Of a stretch of DNA of 64,000 nt, positions 45,683 to 56,539 are shown one piece after another; positions within the stretch are counted from its first letter, which is position 1; each line of letters starts with the position of its first letter. Made by a program: the position numbers and the translations under genes. The stretch lies in contig JAJEKV010000002.1 of NCBI GenBank assembly GCA_021234155.1, positions 22,706,942 through 22,770,941 of the forward strand. Direction: 5' to 3'. Origin of the DNA: Isoetes taiwanensis. Lineage: Eukaryota; Streptophyta; Lycopodiopsida; Isoetales; Isoetaceae. The notes under the pieces are model-generated. The model was not told the DNA's origin and ran no database searches. It saw only the letters and a list, made by a program, of their open reading frames with translations.

Positions 45683-47173
45683 CATGGAATAAATTACTAC
45701 TCCTATATTTTAGTGTAGCCAAAATAGGTTTAGCTAAACTACCTTCAAATTGGGGCTAGAAGTTTCTAACACTTGGCTAAACTAAATGGTTTTTCTCCAT
45801 CACAGTTTCTTGCTTTTGGCTAAACTTTCACAAAATGGAAAGGCAAATATTAGCCCATCACGCTGTAGTAATTTAAAAAAATCCAAGCATTTTGGCAAAG
45901 ACATTGAATTTATTGTAAATACATAAATCAAGACACAAACATACATGAACATGTTCAAAAACCTAAAAAAAGGGACTATATTATTCCTTTTCCTCTAATG
46001 CTTCAACTTTGTACTTAGAACAAGAAAGAAAGTGGAAAAAAAAGAGAAAAATATAAGATAAGATAAGATGAATTTTTACGTCCACTGGAACCCAACGGGT
46101 TATGGGACGGCACATGCAAGGGCAACACCCCATCTAAAACCTGGGGACTATAGGCCCCGTCACCAAACACAAGAACCAAATATTAAAAGACTACCAAGAA
46201 GAAGAAAATGCTAATGCTAGAGGTAATTTTGTGCTTCTAAAATTATCTAGACATAGCCTGTCCAAGGATTGGAAGGTCATTGATCTAGAATAATTGCTGC
46301 ACCTCCCCTGTACACTGCCCACTTCTTTTGCAGGCGGGCTGCCCTCACCTTGCAGAGCTCCTCTTTACGGTTACACACCTGAAGAGGGGAGAGGTCCTCC
46401 TGTACTGAGAAACTAGTCCCTCTGAGATGGTTGCCATGCTGAAGAACATGTAAGCGACTAAGAGTGTCTTGAAACTGAACCAAAAGATGGCGAGGACGAT
46501 CAGGTCTTGCCGCTCCCACCCTAGTAGCGGAGACAACTCCACCAACCTTCACATGCATGACAGCAGAGAAAAAATGCAAAGCCGCATCCACATCAGAATG
46601 GGCATCATCTTCTGTCTCTACAACCCCTATAATACGTAAGTTCAGGCTCCTGGTAACAGAAGATACTGAGGCAGCCTGCTCCTTTCTGCTAGCTCGACAC
46701 TGCGACTCCTGGTCCCCTTGGGATTGTGGAGATGACTGTACTCCCACATCAACATGTTCCCTTTCCAATGTCTGCACTCCCGCTTCAACACAATGTTTCT
46801 TCTGTGGCTGTAATTCTGTATCTAGTGTCTGTACTGAGGCATCACATGTGCCCACATACTGGGCTTTAGGGTCTGGAATAAACCCTATTTGAAATTTCTT
46901 AAAGTTAGTACATACATTGGTGTTGAATTTCGGGCTAATCTATCCATTTTTTCAAGCCCACTCTATCTTAGGTTTAGCTAATCGATGTCCTAATGGATAT
47001 ATCTGGAGGTAAAGGTTTGGCTATTCAACCTAGAGGCTCACGTGGGTGGCAAAAAAATTGGGCTAAAATTTTCTTTTTTTGGGGCATTTTTTCCATTTAC
47101 TTTAGCCGTTTTTCTTGGCAAAACTGCTACAAAATAGCCATTTGGCTAACCTTAGCCGTTATTTTATTCCATG
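45683..47173. mobile_element. TIR element with 8-bp target duplication (hAT-like), LINE inside
   Basis: The element's ends CATGGAATAAA and TTTATTCCATG are an 11-bp inverted repeat. ACTGGGGT is duplicated at 45675-45682 and 47174-47181, and the other LTR has the intact site. An 8-bp duplication points to hAT or P-type transposases. Subterminal GGCTAA/TTAGCC motifs recur near both ends. No transposase is present, so it is non-autonomous. Its middle is a LINE derivative (about 46055-46900). Confidence 0.88.
46055..46900 (-). pseudogene. LINE derivative with ORF1 but no ORF2
   Basis: The minus-strand frame 46277-46855 encodes a 192-residue ORF1-like protein: repeated VQT/VQS motifs, then LNLRIIGVVE, SATRVGAARPDRPRHLLVQF and VCNRKEELCKVRAARLQKKW. 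This resembles the nucleic-acid-binding C-terminal part of L1-type ORF1p. About 200 bases after its stop come the family 3' end (AACCCGTTGGGTTCC, about 46090) and a (ATCTT)n tail (46055-46070). ORF2 is absent. Confidence 0.65.
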
Positions 47174-47546
47174 ACTGGGGTAGCAGCGACAGGTAGAGGG
47201 TATCTTGGCGATCTGGGGACGAACAGCAACTGCTTCCTGAGCGCTCAGCTGCTCCTGGCGCTTTGCTGGGTCGAAATTGGGCTGATATGAGGATGGCGCT
47301 TCCCTTTGATGGCCTAGTTTAGCAATCCTCATGCTTGCCACCCGGTTCATGCCAAATGGCGCCTTCCTACTATGGATTGACTTAATCACATGTCTTTAGA
47401 TAATTATCCTTTATAATCTGGTTAACATAGCTAATTAAATCCATTGTGGCCAACCCCCTAGGTTATCATACCCCAGGTGGCGTACCTATACCGAGTGACG
47501 GGTTCAATATTTATACGTACACCGTATAAATACTTGGAACGTCACA

Positions 47547-47560
47547 TTCTCCCCTCCTTA
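47547..47560 (-). other. Polypurine tract of the gypsy element
   Basis: On the minus strand AAGGAGGGGAGAA directly precedes the 3' LTR TGTGACG. This is the plus-strand primer for reverse transcription. Confidence 0.85.
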
Positions 47561-48121
47561 GAATTTATGCTGTCCTCAGCATTGGGGTTAGTTCGAAATG
47601 TCCAAAGAAATACATTACGAAGGAAAGTAATCCGTTATTATTATTATTATTTTTTTCCCGAAAAGTAATGCATATCTTGAAACTTTAAGGTTTGCAAAAC
47701 ATTTCAAGCACCGTGGTGCATTCAACATGGTTATCATAATCAAACAGTTTAAGGATCGAAATCCAATACCAACATCAGTGGAATGATAAACAAAACATGA
47801 AAGCAAAACAAAACTGAAGAGGTCGGTTCATCAGTAACCCTCTAGCATGGGCAGGGCACGTACTGCTTACTGGCCTGCATATGTCAGCGTATCAGTACAT
47901 ATGATGAAGTTGTGGTTGAAGGGACCACCCCCCTATAATAATTAAAGAACATACTATCTATTAGGGAACCTATCATGTCTACGGTTTGCGGTTCCTTGTG
48001 GCATAGGGATTGGTCAAGTTCCCATTGCAGCCAAGAGGAAAGCGGTCTATCAACTATATGCTTTTCACAGTACACCACGTCCTAGAGAACACAAGGTGAT
48101 CTCATCATCGGTTACTTGTTA
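47561..48121. other. Gypsy 3' untranslated region
   Basis: Between the integrase frame and the PPT there is AT-rich sequence with a short (TTA)n/(TTT) run near 47637. No gene. Confidence 0.6.
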
Positions 48122-51100
48122 TTACTTACGATGCATCTTGCCCTCTGAGGCGCTATCCCTAAGACTCAAGCTTCTAAGCTTACCGCCGACTGCGGGGTTG
48201 ATAGCATCGTTGATGGTACGGCCTTGAGATTCGCGCATGAAATCCGGATAATGTTTGTCAAGGTCTATCTTCATCACCCACGTAGCATCTTCAACTGGTA
48301 AGTGTTTCCACCTAACTAAGTATTGCAACATTTGAGTCCTTCTGGTTTGTTTGTAAGCTCGGTCAAGAAGAGCTTCAGGCACTATCTCGAGTTGCTGTTC
48401 TGTCATTTCTAGGAGGGTTGGGGTCTCCAAAACCTGATCAGGGGTGTGTTGCTTCAGAAGACTCACGTGAAAGACTTTGTGGATCTTCAAGCGGGGCGGC
48501 AATTCTAAGCGATATGCCTGTTCTCCAATGCGCTCAATAATCTTGAATGGTCCAGCCCATCTGGGGGCTAACTTTTTGCAGTTGCCAATCTTAAGCTTGG
48601 CTTGCTTCACTTTAATTTTAAGCCAAACTGATTCACCCACCTGAAAAATGCGTGGGGTTCTGTGCTTATCGGCTATGCTCTTCTGACGACTGCGCGCAGC
48701 CAATAAGTAGCCCCGAACTTCTTCGACCAGAGCCTGCATCTCCAGGAGGAGTTTTTGAGAAACTTCGACCTTAGAAACAGGATTATGCCACGTGTCTGGA
48801 GTAAGACATTGGTAACCATAGTTTATCATAAAGGGAGACATTCTGGAAGACTCCTGTTTCATGCTGTTATAGGCAAACTCGACCAGATAAATATAGTCAG
48901 CCCATTGTGATTGCTTACTCCACACATAACTTCTTAACATATCCTCTATAATACGATTGGTACGTTCTGTCTGACCATCCGTTTGAGGATGATATGCTGT
49001 ACTCATAGCAAGCTTGGTCTGAATGGTGGCAAAGAAATCTTTCCAGAATGCACTCACAAATTTGGGATCCCTATCCGATACAATTACCCGTGGCATTCCG
49101 TGCAATCTGAAGATCTCCTTGGCAAATAGGAGAGCAGTATCAAAGGCTGTATCCGTGGTACGACAGGGCAAGAAATGGGCCATCTTCGACAATTTGTCGA
49201 CCACAACCATTAAGGCATCATACCCCCGGAGAGTTCGTGGAAGGCCGACAATGAAATCCATGGTTATCACCTCCCATTTGGCGTTAGGCACATCCAAAGG
49301 TTGGAGCTTCGCTGGAATCCTTAATCGCTTTCGCCTTTGGTTTGTTGACACACCTGACACTGCTTAATGTACCTGGCAATGTCCTTTTTCATGGAAGGCC
49401 AGAAATAGCTGGATCGGATCTTAAAGTAGGTCTTCATAAACCCGGCGTGTCCAGCTATAGGGCTATTGTGTGTGTCATGAAGAATAAGCTTCCGTACTCC
49501 TGAAGTCTGCGGCACACACAACTTATCCTTGTGATATAACAAGTTGCCCTCTTTCTTATAGGCACGAAAAGCGTCGCGCTCTGCATCGGTGCGGGCTTCC
49601 TTAGCCAAACTATTCCAAATGTCAGAGAACTCCGGATCCGTGGCCAAGGTCTGCTCTATCTGTTTCCCAAACTCACTAGTGAGCATAGAAATAGCATTAC
49701 AATGGGTTCGGGTTACTAAAGGATGGCGTGACAATGCATCCGCAATCACATTGTGCTTGCCCGGCCTATACATAATCTCGAAATCATACTCCTCCAAGAA
49801 TTCCATCCATCTTCTTTGACGGAGATTGAGATTTGGCTGGGTGGATAAATAACGGAGACTTTGATGATCCGTATCCAATTGGAATCTTCTACCAAGAAGG
49901 TAGTGTCTCCATATCCGCAGAGCACGGACAACGGCTAACAATTCCTGATCATGCGTAGGATATCGCTGCTCTGTCTCATTCATCTTCTTTGAATCGTGAG
50001 GCAATTACCCTCCCTCCTCGCATTAGGGACCCCACCGGTGGCAATTTTATCGGCATCCGCCGCCACTAGCTTATCCTGTTGGGGATCGGGTAATGTGAGA
50101 ACCGGTGCTGATGTTAGGGCATCCTTAAGCTGCCGGAAACTCTGGCTGAACTTTCGCCTTCCAAAGGGTCCATCCAATCTTTCACCTTCTCATGCTTTGT
50201 GAGATTTGTAAGAGGAGCTGCAATCTTCGCGAAATCCTTTACAAATTTTCGATAGTAGCCTCGCTAATCCCAAGAAACTCGGACTTGGAAACATTCCCCC
50301 GAATAGGCCATTCCCTTTACGGCCTCTATCTTTTGGTTCGTCAGAGCAATTTCCTCTCAAGGAAATGATATGGCCTAAATAATCAACCTTCGGAGTGGCG
50401 AACTTGCACTTAGAGAACTTGGCATAGAGTTGATGACGTCTCAGCTTTTGTAGGGCCAATCTAAGATGTTTCTCATGTTCCTCAAGGGTTTTACTGTAGA
50501 TGAGAATGTCGTCAAAGACATCATTCATTAGTCGCATGAACGTTGCTGGGGCATTAGTTAATCCAAACGCGCATAACTGTAAATTCATAATGCCCATACC
50601 GAGTGCGAAAAGCGGATTTATGGATGTCCTCCTCCTTGATCCTTATCTGATGGTATCCGGAGCGTAGATCAATCTTTGAGAAATACTTAGCCCCTTGTAA
50701 CTGATCCATTAGGAAATCTGCCCTAGGCAAAGCATAGCGATTCTTGATGGTATGCTTGTTAAGTTGCCGGTAATCAATACACATCCTCAGCGAGCCGTCC
50801 TTTTTCTTAACGAAGAGAATAGGAGCGCCTAAAAAGGCTTAAACACTAGGTCGGATGAAACCTAGGTTTAGTAGCTCTTGAAGTTGCTTCTTAAGTTTAC
50901 GCCAATTCGGAGGACTCATACGATGCACGGGGGCCTGCTAGTAGGCTTGGTACCCGGCTCTAAAGCTATTTCACATTCCACCCCTCTAAAAGGAGGAAGC
51001 TTCTGAATCTCATCTGGGAAAAGGTCACCAAATTCCCGGAGAAGGCGAGCAATCCCTTCTGGCAAGGTATCGATTACTTGCTTTGGTTTAGCACCTGACT

Positions 51101-51530
51101 CTATGGACGCAAGGGAAATGATGCGGAGGAGCTTTTCCTTGCGTGATAGCTTTATCCAACCTGTCTAATGGACATAGATCGCATGATAGGGTTGAAGGGT
51201 TCACCTTTAATAGTCACGCTGGGCTCCATTGGTCGCGTCGAAGGTAACTTCCCTCTTCTCGCAGATCTATGTTGGCTTTTTTGCGGATGCCAAGAATTCC
51301 ATACCAACAATGAGGTCATATTTACCAATGTCCATCAACTCGGCACCCAAAGCCATCGGGTGCACACGCAACCGTGCATCTTAAGATTGATGCATCGGCC
51401 ATGAGTATGCCGGACCTTACCATCGGCTAGAGTGATGTGCCTTGGTCGAGACCTTAATGTTTCAAGTCGTAAGACCCGAGCCATTCTAGGGGAAGCAAAA
51501 TTATGGGTACTTCCCGTATCCATAAGAATT
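48122..51530 (-). pseudogene. gypsy pol: protease, RT, RNase H, integrase, chromodomain-like tail
   Basis: From the 5' side on the minus strand: protease DTGSTHNFA (about 51495-51523); [21 protein letters not shown] and [20 protein letters not shown] (50590-50784); [19 protein letters not shown] with DDILIYSKT (50490-50570); RNase H PTHDQELLAVVRALRIWRHY (49900-49970); the integrase HHCC finger HDTHNSPIAGH to CQVCQQTKGE (49330-49480); and the DDE core TMDFIVGL, SDRDPKF, GQTERTNRIIED (48930-49270). A chromodomain-like YLVRWKHLPVEDATW is near 48240-48310. Frameshifts lie near 50590 and 49340, and about 12 residues are missing before DDILIYS. It is not functional. Confidence 0.93.
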
Positions 51531-51749
51531 ACAAAAGGCTTACTTGTCTACTTGACCTATGGTGGAAATGACAAATAGGTGACTTTCGGCATTGCCGGTT
51601 TCTATAGCTGCAAGAATATGAGACGCACCATGAATATACTCGGGGAGCCCCCGCCGTCGTGTTGTGTAGGGTTGTCTCCACCGTCGTCCCAATCGAGGTC
51701 GGCCATGGCCACCGCGTCTAGCGTAACATAAGGACGGTTTGTGCATAAA

Positions 51750-52979
51750 GTGCCCGGTTGCATACATCCGTAATATGCCTTATCCGTGGAGCTGTTGTTC
51801 TGGGCCTCCTTAGGAATAGACCGTAAGAGGTTTCAGTACTTCCTTGCCGACATTGCTGTTTTGTCACCGTGTTGAAAGTAACTTTCTTTTCACGGCCGGC
51901 TATCGAAGTTCGTTGAGAAGGGCCCGGACTTGGCTTAACGGGGTTTGTATGGTGTATTTGGCTGGGGCTGCGAATAAGGAGTAGGACGCCGGATCTCGAT
52001 TTCTTGGTGTGTCCTCCTCGAGGCTCAATGCCTTAGCCTCGGCCTCAAGAATCGATTTTGGGTCTATGGTTTTTAACCATCCGTTTGATTGATGGGGCCA
52101 ACCCTTCAATATAACCCTCTACGGCTCTCTTTTCATTCATTCACGGAACATGTCTGACCTCAAACGCATAAACTCATCGGTGTAAGCACATCGACATGCC
52201 CTTCTGCTCCAACCTATAGAAGGTCCGAATCTGCTGGCATTTGTGCGCACGAGGCACATAATGCGACTTGAACGCCTTGGCGAACTTCCTGAAGTTGCAT
52301 CCGCTCCCGCCCGGATGCTTGGCCACGGCATAGCCCTTCCACCACCAACGGGCAGCTCCTCTGTAAGGTTGGTGGTGGCAACCTTTTCTCGTATCCTTCT
52401 CTGTCATTCCATAAGACTTCCCAAACTCCTTCATCTCATCCAACCAGGATTCGGCATTTAAGCCGCCTCTGGATTTTCCATCAAACTGGGCCAATTTCCT
52501 ATTCTTCCATATGCTAGTTATGGCGGTATCAACCGTCTTACGGTACTCCTTATCCCGGCGCTTTGCATGGTCACCAGCTGATACCGATAAATCAGAAGAC
52601 CCCGAAGTGGTTGAACGAGAGGAAGTGGCACTATCTTTAGAGGAACTTCGGTGACGCTTAGCATGAGGCCTCCCGGTGTGCACAGGACTAGCTCGTGGGG
52701 AGATGGCTGTTGCTGTGTGGACTTTGTGGGCGGCGGAGGTAACTCCGGTCCATCTTCCTGGGTTTGTTGCGGTGGGTTGGCATGCAATACATAGGCCGGT
52801 AATTCGCCTAGCTGCCTTTTCATTAACATCAGTTCCTGTTCAGGAGTCAGCCTACTGGCATTGGAGGGTGTCTGCCAAGCGGCGTTACGGGCACCGTCTA
52901 AATCGAGCATGAAAAAGGTATAAGCATATTTACAACAGATAAATTCTATGTCGAATAAGGAGGTAGAGAGAGAACACAA
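51750..52979 (-). pseudogene. gypsy gag (capsid) with degenerate zinc knuckle
   Basis: The frame 52683-52174 has the retrotransposon gag signature: AQFDGKSRGGLNAESWLDEM, AARWWWKGYA, FAKAFKSHYVP, FYRLEQKGMSM. A decayed zinc knuckle (YYGCMQPGHFMHK, first Cys lost) follows near 51750-51780. Phase breaks separate the parts. Gag would form the virus-like particle. Confidence 0.85.
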
Positions 52980-53130
52980 AGGAAATTTATTATTATAAGA
53001 GGAAAAGCTTTCCTATTACAGTTTCACACCAAAAGTTGGTACAGGAGTATTATACAAAGATAACATGATACAACTGGGATTTAGAGTGAGCTCACAAACA
53101 TCATAAAAAAACGAACTAGAAAGATCCAGC

Positions 53131-53637
53131 CTAGGGGTTCGCAAAGGGGTACAGAATTGAATAGCGAACACTCTCACGCACAGCCCTAACGAGCTTGTAG
53201 CGTGCCCAGGCTTGGACAATCACTGGTTGGTATTCCCAGGTTGGACTAACAATGAGAAGGTTGAAAAGCCTTCGCAGAGCATAGAAGAGTTGCCACAGGT
53301 GGTCGTTGGCGTCCTCGAAAGCCTCGTGCCTGCTCATACTCCAATAGTCCCAGGTACGGCACAGGGTCATCTTCAGGTCCTCAAAAGCTCTGTCCCTAAG
53401 GATGTTAACTATTTCCAACCCTTTTTCAGCATCATAAGGCTCTCCTGGTGGCGGGGGTTCCATCTCATAGCCTTCATCCCATTCGGGATATTCGCCATAT
53501 CTCTGGCCATAGTCCTGCTCTGGCGGCCCGGGATCATCCCTCCTTATCATGTCTGTAATCCTCTCCTCATATTCCCAAAGGGTCTCTTCTGCAAGACAAT
53601 TGAAATGAATATAGAGGGTTGGATAGTTTTGTTATAG
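53131..53637 (-). CDS. Extra gypsy ORF A (upstream of gag)
   Basis: The 139-residue frame from 53550 starts MIRRDDPGPPEQ and contains AFEDLKMTLCRTWDYW and WQLFYALRRLFNLL. It is not recognisable as gag, pol or env. It lies between the extra ORF B and gag on the coding strand of the element. Confidence 0.5.
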
Positions 53638-53815
53638 CCCAACTCGAATAACCAGCAAAACACATGATAGAAGGAATAGTTTTCAATTGTATTCATAAAG
53701 ATAGTAATTTCAATCGATGAAAAGAAAGATGCATTATATTATGAAGTGGCTAAAGAATTTGCCAACCCAAAATTCCACAATCATACGCAATACAAAAATG
53801 CGTAGTACAATTAGT

Positions 53816-55200
53816 TTAAGAGCTAGGTCCTCCCTCTTCATCTGTAGGCCGAGGAGGTGGTGGAGGCGGTCGGTGTCGCAGCAGAGTCACCCCGGGATCT
53901 ACTGTGGCAGCCGCAATAGATGCAACCTCTGGTGGATAGGCAACGGCCAATGGGGCTGCCGTGAGGAGCTTCATGCTCATCCAGGGCGCAATATCCTGAC
54001 CCAAGGCTGTCAGGGCAAGATCCCGTCGCACGAGTACATAAGTAAACGTACGATAGGGAAGCTTCTTGTGGCCGGCCATCGTAGAGAGAGCACGGAGGGC
54101 CCACCATGAAGCTTCAGCCTCCGGCCCTAAATCTCGGGCTATAAAAAGGACTTGCCCCTGTCGAAAGGCTGACAAAAAGAAACGGGTAAGGTGGTTGCCC
54201 AATACCTTCCCTTGCGGGGTCTCTGATGTGGCCACCTCCTTATCTAAATCCATGGAAACCTCCTCTTCCTTAAATTCTTGCTGCTCCTCCTTCACATGAG
54301 CAGGGTTATGATATAAATCCTCTCCCTCGTCATCTGAACCCGAGGGAACCTCAACCATATTAATATTTGGGACGTGAGGTCCCATAGCCGTGAAGGCATC
54401 TGGTGAGGGCTGAGAGGCCGGCTCCTGCATCACGAAGTCCCGAAGACGTAGTAGAGTCTCAGCCGGCTCTATGGTCTCTTGGCGGAACTGGAGCAGCTGC
54501 TGTACCTCCGGAGGAAGCTCAATAGAAGTGAAGTCAATGAAGTCGTCCATGCAATACTCCACAAGCTCATAAAGCACATGGTCTTTGCGCTTGCGTCTAA
54601 ATCCGGCCACCATGTGATAAGTCCAGACAATATCATCCAAGAGAAGATATTCTTGCCCTTAATGATAAATAACTGGAAGGGCATCCAGTCCTGACAAGCC
54701 TACGGCTTGCTCACGGCGCGGAGGCAGCTCTTCCGCTAATTGCTTCCAACGGGCGAAGTCGCCCATGCCTATGTGTTCGTCTTCCCCCTCCTCGGAAGAC
54801 TCAGGCAATTTGCCTTTCTCTACAGGCAAGGTTTCATCCTCGACGTATTGGTCCATGAGGATGGCTAGGGCGAAGGCAACCTCAAGGTATTGCCGCCCCT
54901 GATGCTGCACCACGGGCAGGTGCTTGCCCCATCGGAGCTTTCCCTTCAGGACATCATATGCATGAGTATCTCCCCCGAGCATCTCTCGGACTACCTCCCG
55001 CTCCAGATACAGTTGGGGAGGATCCCCAAGAGGAATACACAGAGGGAGCATCTCCTCCCTGTAGAAATCCAAAAATCCGGCGTAACTGCATGTTGGCAAC
55101 CTTGGAGATCTAGACACTGGCATAGCAAAGGCCGCAGCAGGTCGAAAGGGACCTGCGGATCCCATTGCTCTCCGTCATGGTACCAGGCGACAAGGTCAGC
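53816..55200 (-). pseudogene. Extra gypsy ORF B, about 450 codons with one stop
   Basis: Frames 55165-54659 and 54640-53816 are in the same phase and are separated by one TAA near 54659. Text includes FYREEMLPLCIPLGDPP, YDVLKGKLRWGKHLPV, ILMDQYVEDE, DDIVWTYHMVAGFRRKRKDH, an acidic middle (GSDDEGEDLY, EEQQEFKEEEVSMDLD) and a proline-rich end. No known domain. ORFs upstream of gag occur in some plant gypsy lineages (for example Ogre), but I cannot assign this one. Confidence 0.5.
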
Positions 55201-55366
55201 GGCGGCCATGGCGCTAGAAGGGAGGAGAGAGGAAGAGAAACAATTGAAATGAACTTTAAAAGTCCTTTTAACTCCTTTTTATTTAGGCTGACGTCAGCAT
55301 TAACACAAAATAAATAAGTTTTTAAATACAAAACAAAAAGTTTTTATTAAATACCCAAAAAAATAT

Positions 55367-55921
55367 TTACAATGCGGAGCCCCGCGAAATCTCCCGATGG
55401 TCATCTTCCTTGGCCAAGCCTCTGATACGATCGGCTTCTGCCCTGATGTCCTCCTCCTCGGTATGCCCTTCCTGTTCGGGAGGATAGAATTTAATGAGCA
55501 TCATGACCATGTCAGATTGCTCGACAATGGTGTAGGAGAGCTGGCGAAGATTCAGCCGGATCAGGAATGGTTCTGAGAAATGATAGATAGGATAAGGGAT
55601 CCTATCGTCATTCTCAAACCTGTTTACTAGCTCATCTAGGAGTATGTCAATGAAGGCCGGGTCTGTAGCCATGTACCGGGCGATCATGGCATAAATCTCC
55701 ACTATGCTCAAAGTAGAAGGATCCGGGGCGCTCTTGGTATTCGCCATAGCTGTGGCAATAAGGTCTAGGTAGGCGGACAGTGAGGCGCTGGTGGCGGAGA
55801 AGGCGGCAAGGGAGGCGCTAGAGTTCCCCAAGACACAAGGGCGACGAAGCAAGGTCAAGTCCGGTGGCGATGGCGGGCGGCGGCTCTGGCGGTCGAAGGT
55901 GCTGAAGGCAAGGCAGAACAA
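55367..55921 (-). CDS. Extra gypsy ORF C, first ORF after the leader
   Basis: The 184-codon frame contains IVEIYAMIARYMATDPAFID, LLDELVNRFENDDRIPYPIY and IRLNLRQLSYTIVEQSDMVM. It has a charged end (AEADRIRGLAKEDDHRE). A start at MANTKSAPDPS (about 55747) looks more natural than the first ATG. No domain is recognised. It is conserved enough in composition to be real coding. Confidence 0.5.
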   Translation of the reverse strand: MFCLAFSTFDRQSRRPPSPPDLTLLRRPCVLGNSSASLAAFSATSASLSAYLDLIATAMANTKSAPDPSTLSIVEIYAMIARYMATDPAFIDILLDELVNRFENDDRIPYPIYHFSEPFLIRLNLRQLSYTIVEQSDMVMMLIKFYPPEQEGHTEEEDIRAEADRIRGLAKEDDHREISRGSAL

Positions 55922-56525
55922 ATAACAAGAAGAAATTTTAAACGGCCGGTTAACTTTTGAAATTTTTTTAAAATTTTCCTATTAACTTTTAAATTTTACT
56001 GTTATAAAATAATTATACGGCAGAAATATGCGAGGCATACGGTTGGGCGCCGGCTGCATTATACGTGCTCCCGCCTCGACTAGGGGTCGTCGAAAAGCAA
56101 GCGGCGCCCGAGTTGACCTGGCGGCCCGCATTGACTCCCGTCTGACCGGTCGGGCGCCGACTGCATTTTCGGCTCTTCTACCGTGACTGCAAGACGACAA
56201 AAAGCAAGCGGCGCCCGAGTTGGTTTTCGGGCCTGCCCTTGACCATTTTTTGCCTGGAGACGACCGTTCTAGGGTAATTCGAGTATGTACGATCTGATGG
56301 ATGCAACTTCTCCGTCATTTGAGCTACCCACTGACATTTACAATTCTTCCAATTCTTGGGCCCTCCAGTCGCCCTATCCTTCTTAAAGCTACAATTTCCT
56401 AATTTAACCTAACACCGAACCAAACATCAAAGAGGACTAACAACATATTAACTTAGCCTCCTCCTAACTACCGTGCTACGAGTTAGTGTTTGGCCAGTGC
56501 TATGATTTCGAGCAACCGAATTCAC
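55922..56525. other. Gypsy leader
   Basis: Leader between the PBS and the first ORF. 'aaaagcaagcggcgcccgagtt' -like text appears twice (about 56094 and 56200), giving a direct repeat about 106 apart. No coding. Confidence 0.6.
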
Positions 56526-56538
56526 GGCTCTGATACCA
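56526..56538 (-). other. Primer binding site, initiator tRNA-Met
   Basis: On the minus strand TGGTATCAGAGCC begins one base after the 5' LTR. It is complementary to the 3' end of plant initiator tRNA-Met. Confidence 0.93.
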
Positions 56539-56539
56539 C

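Larger units (their letters stand above)
44469..47546 (-). repeat. 3' LTR of the gypsy element (with insertion)
   Basis: The LTR is 3,078 bp, of which 1,499 bp are the nested TIR element plus its duplication, leaving about 1,579 bp against 1,585 bp in the other LTR. Scattered substitutions and small indels between the two copies (for example around 44820-45130) show that the insertion is not brand new. Confidence 0.95.
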
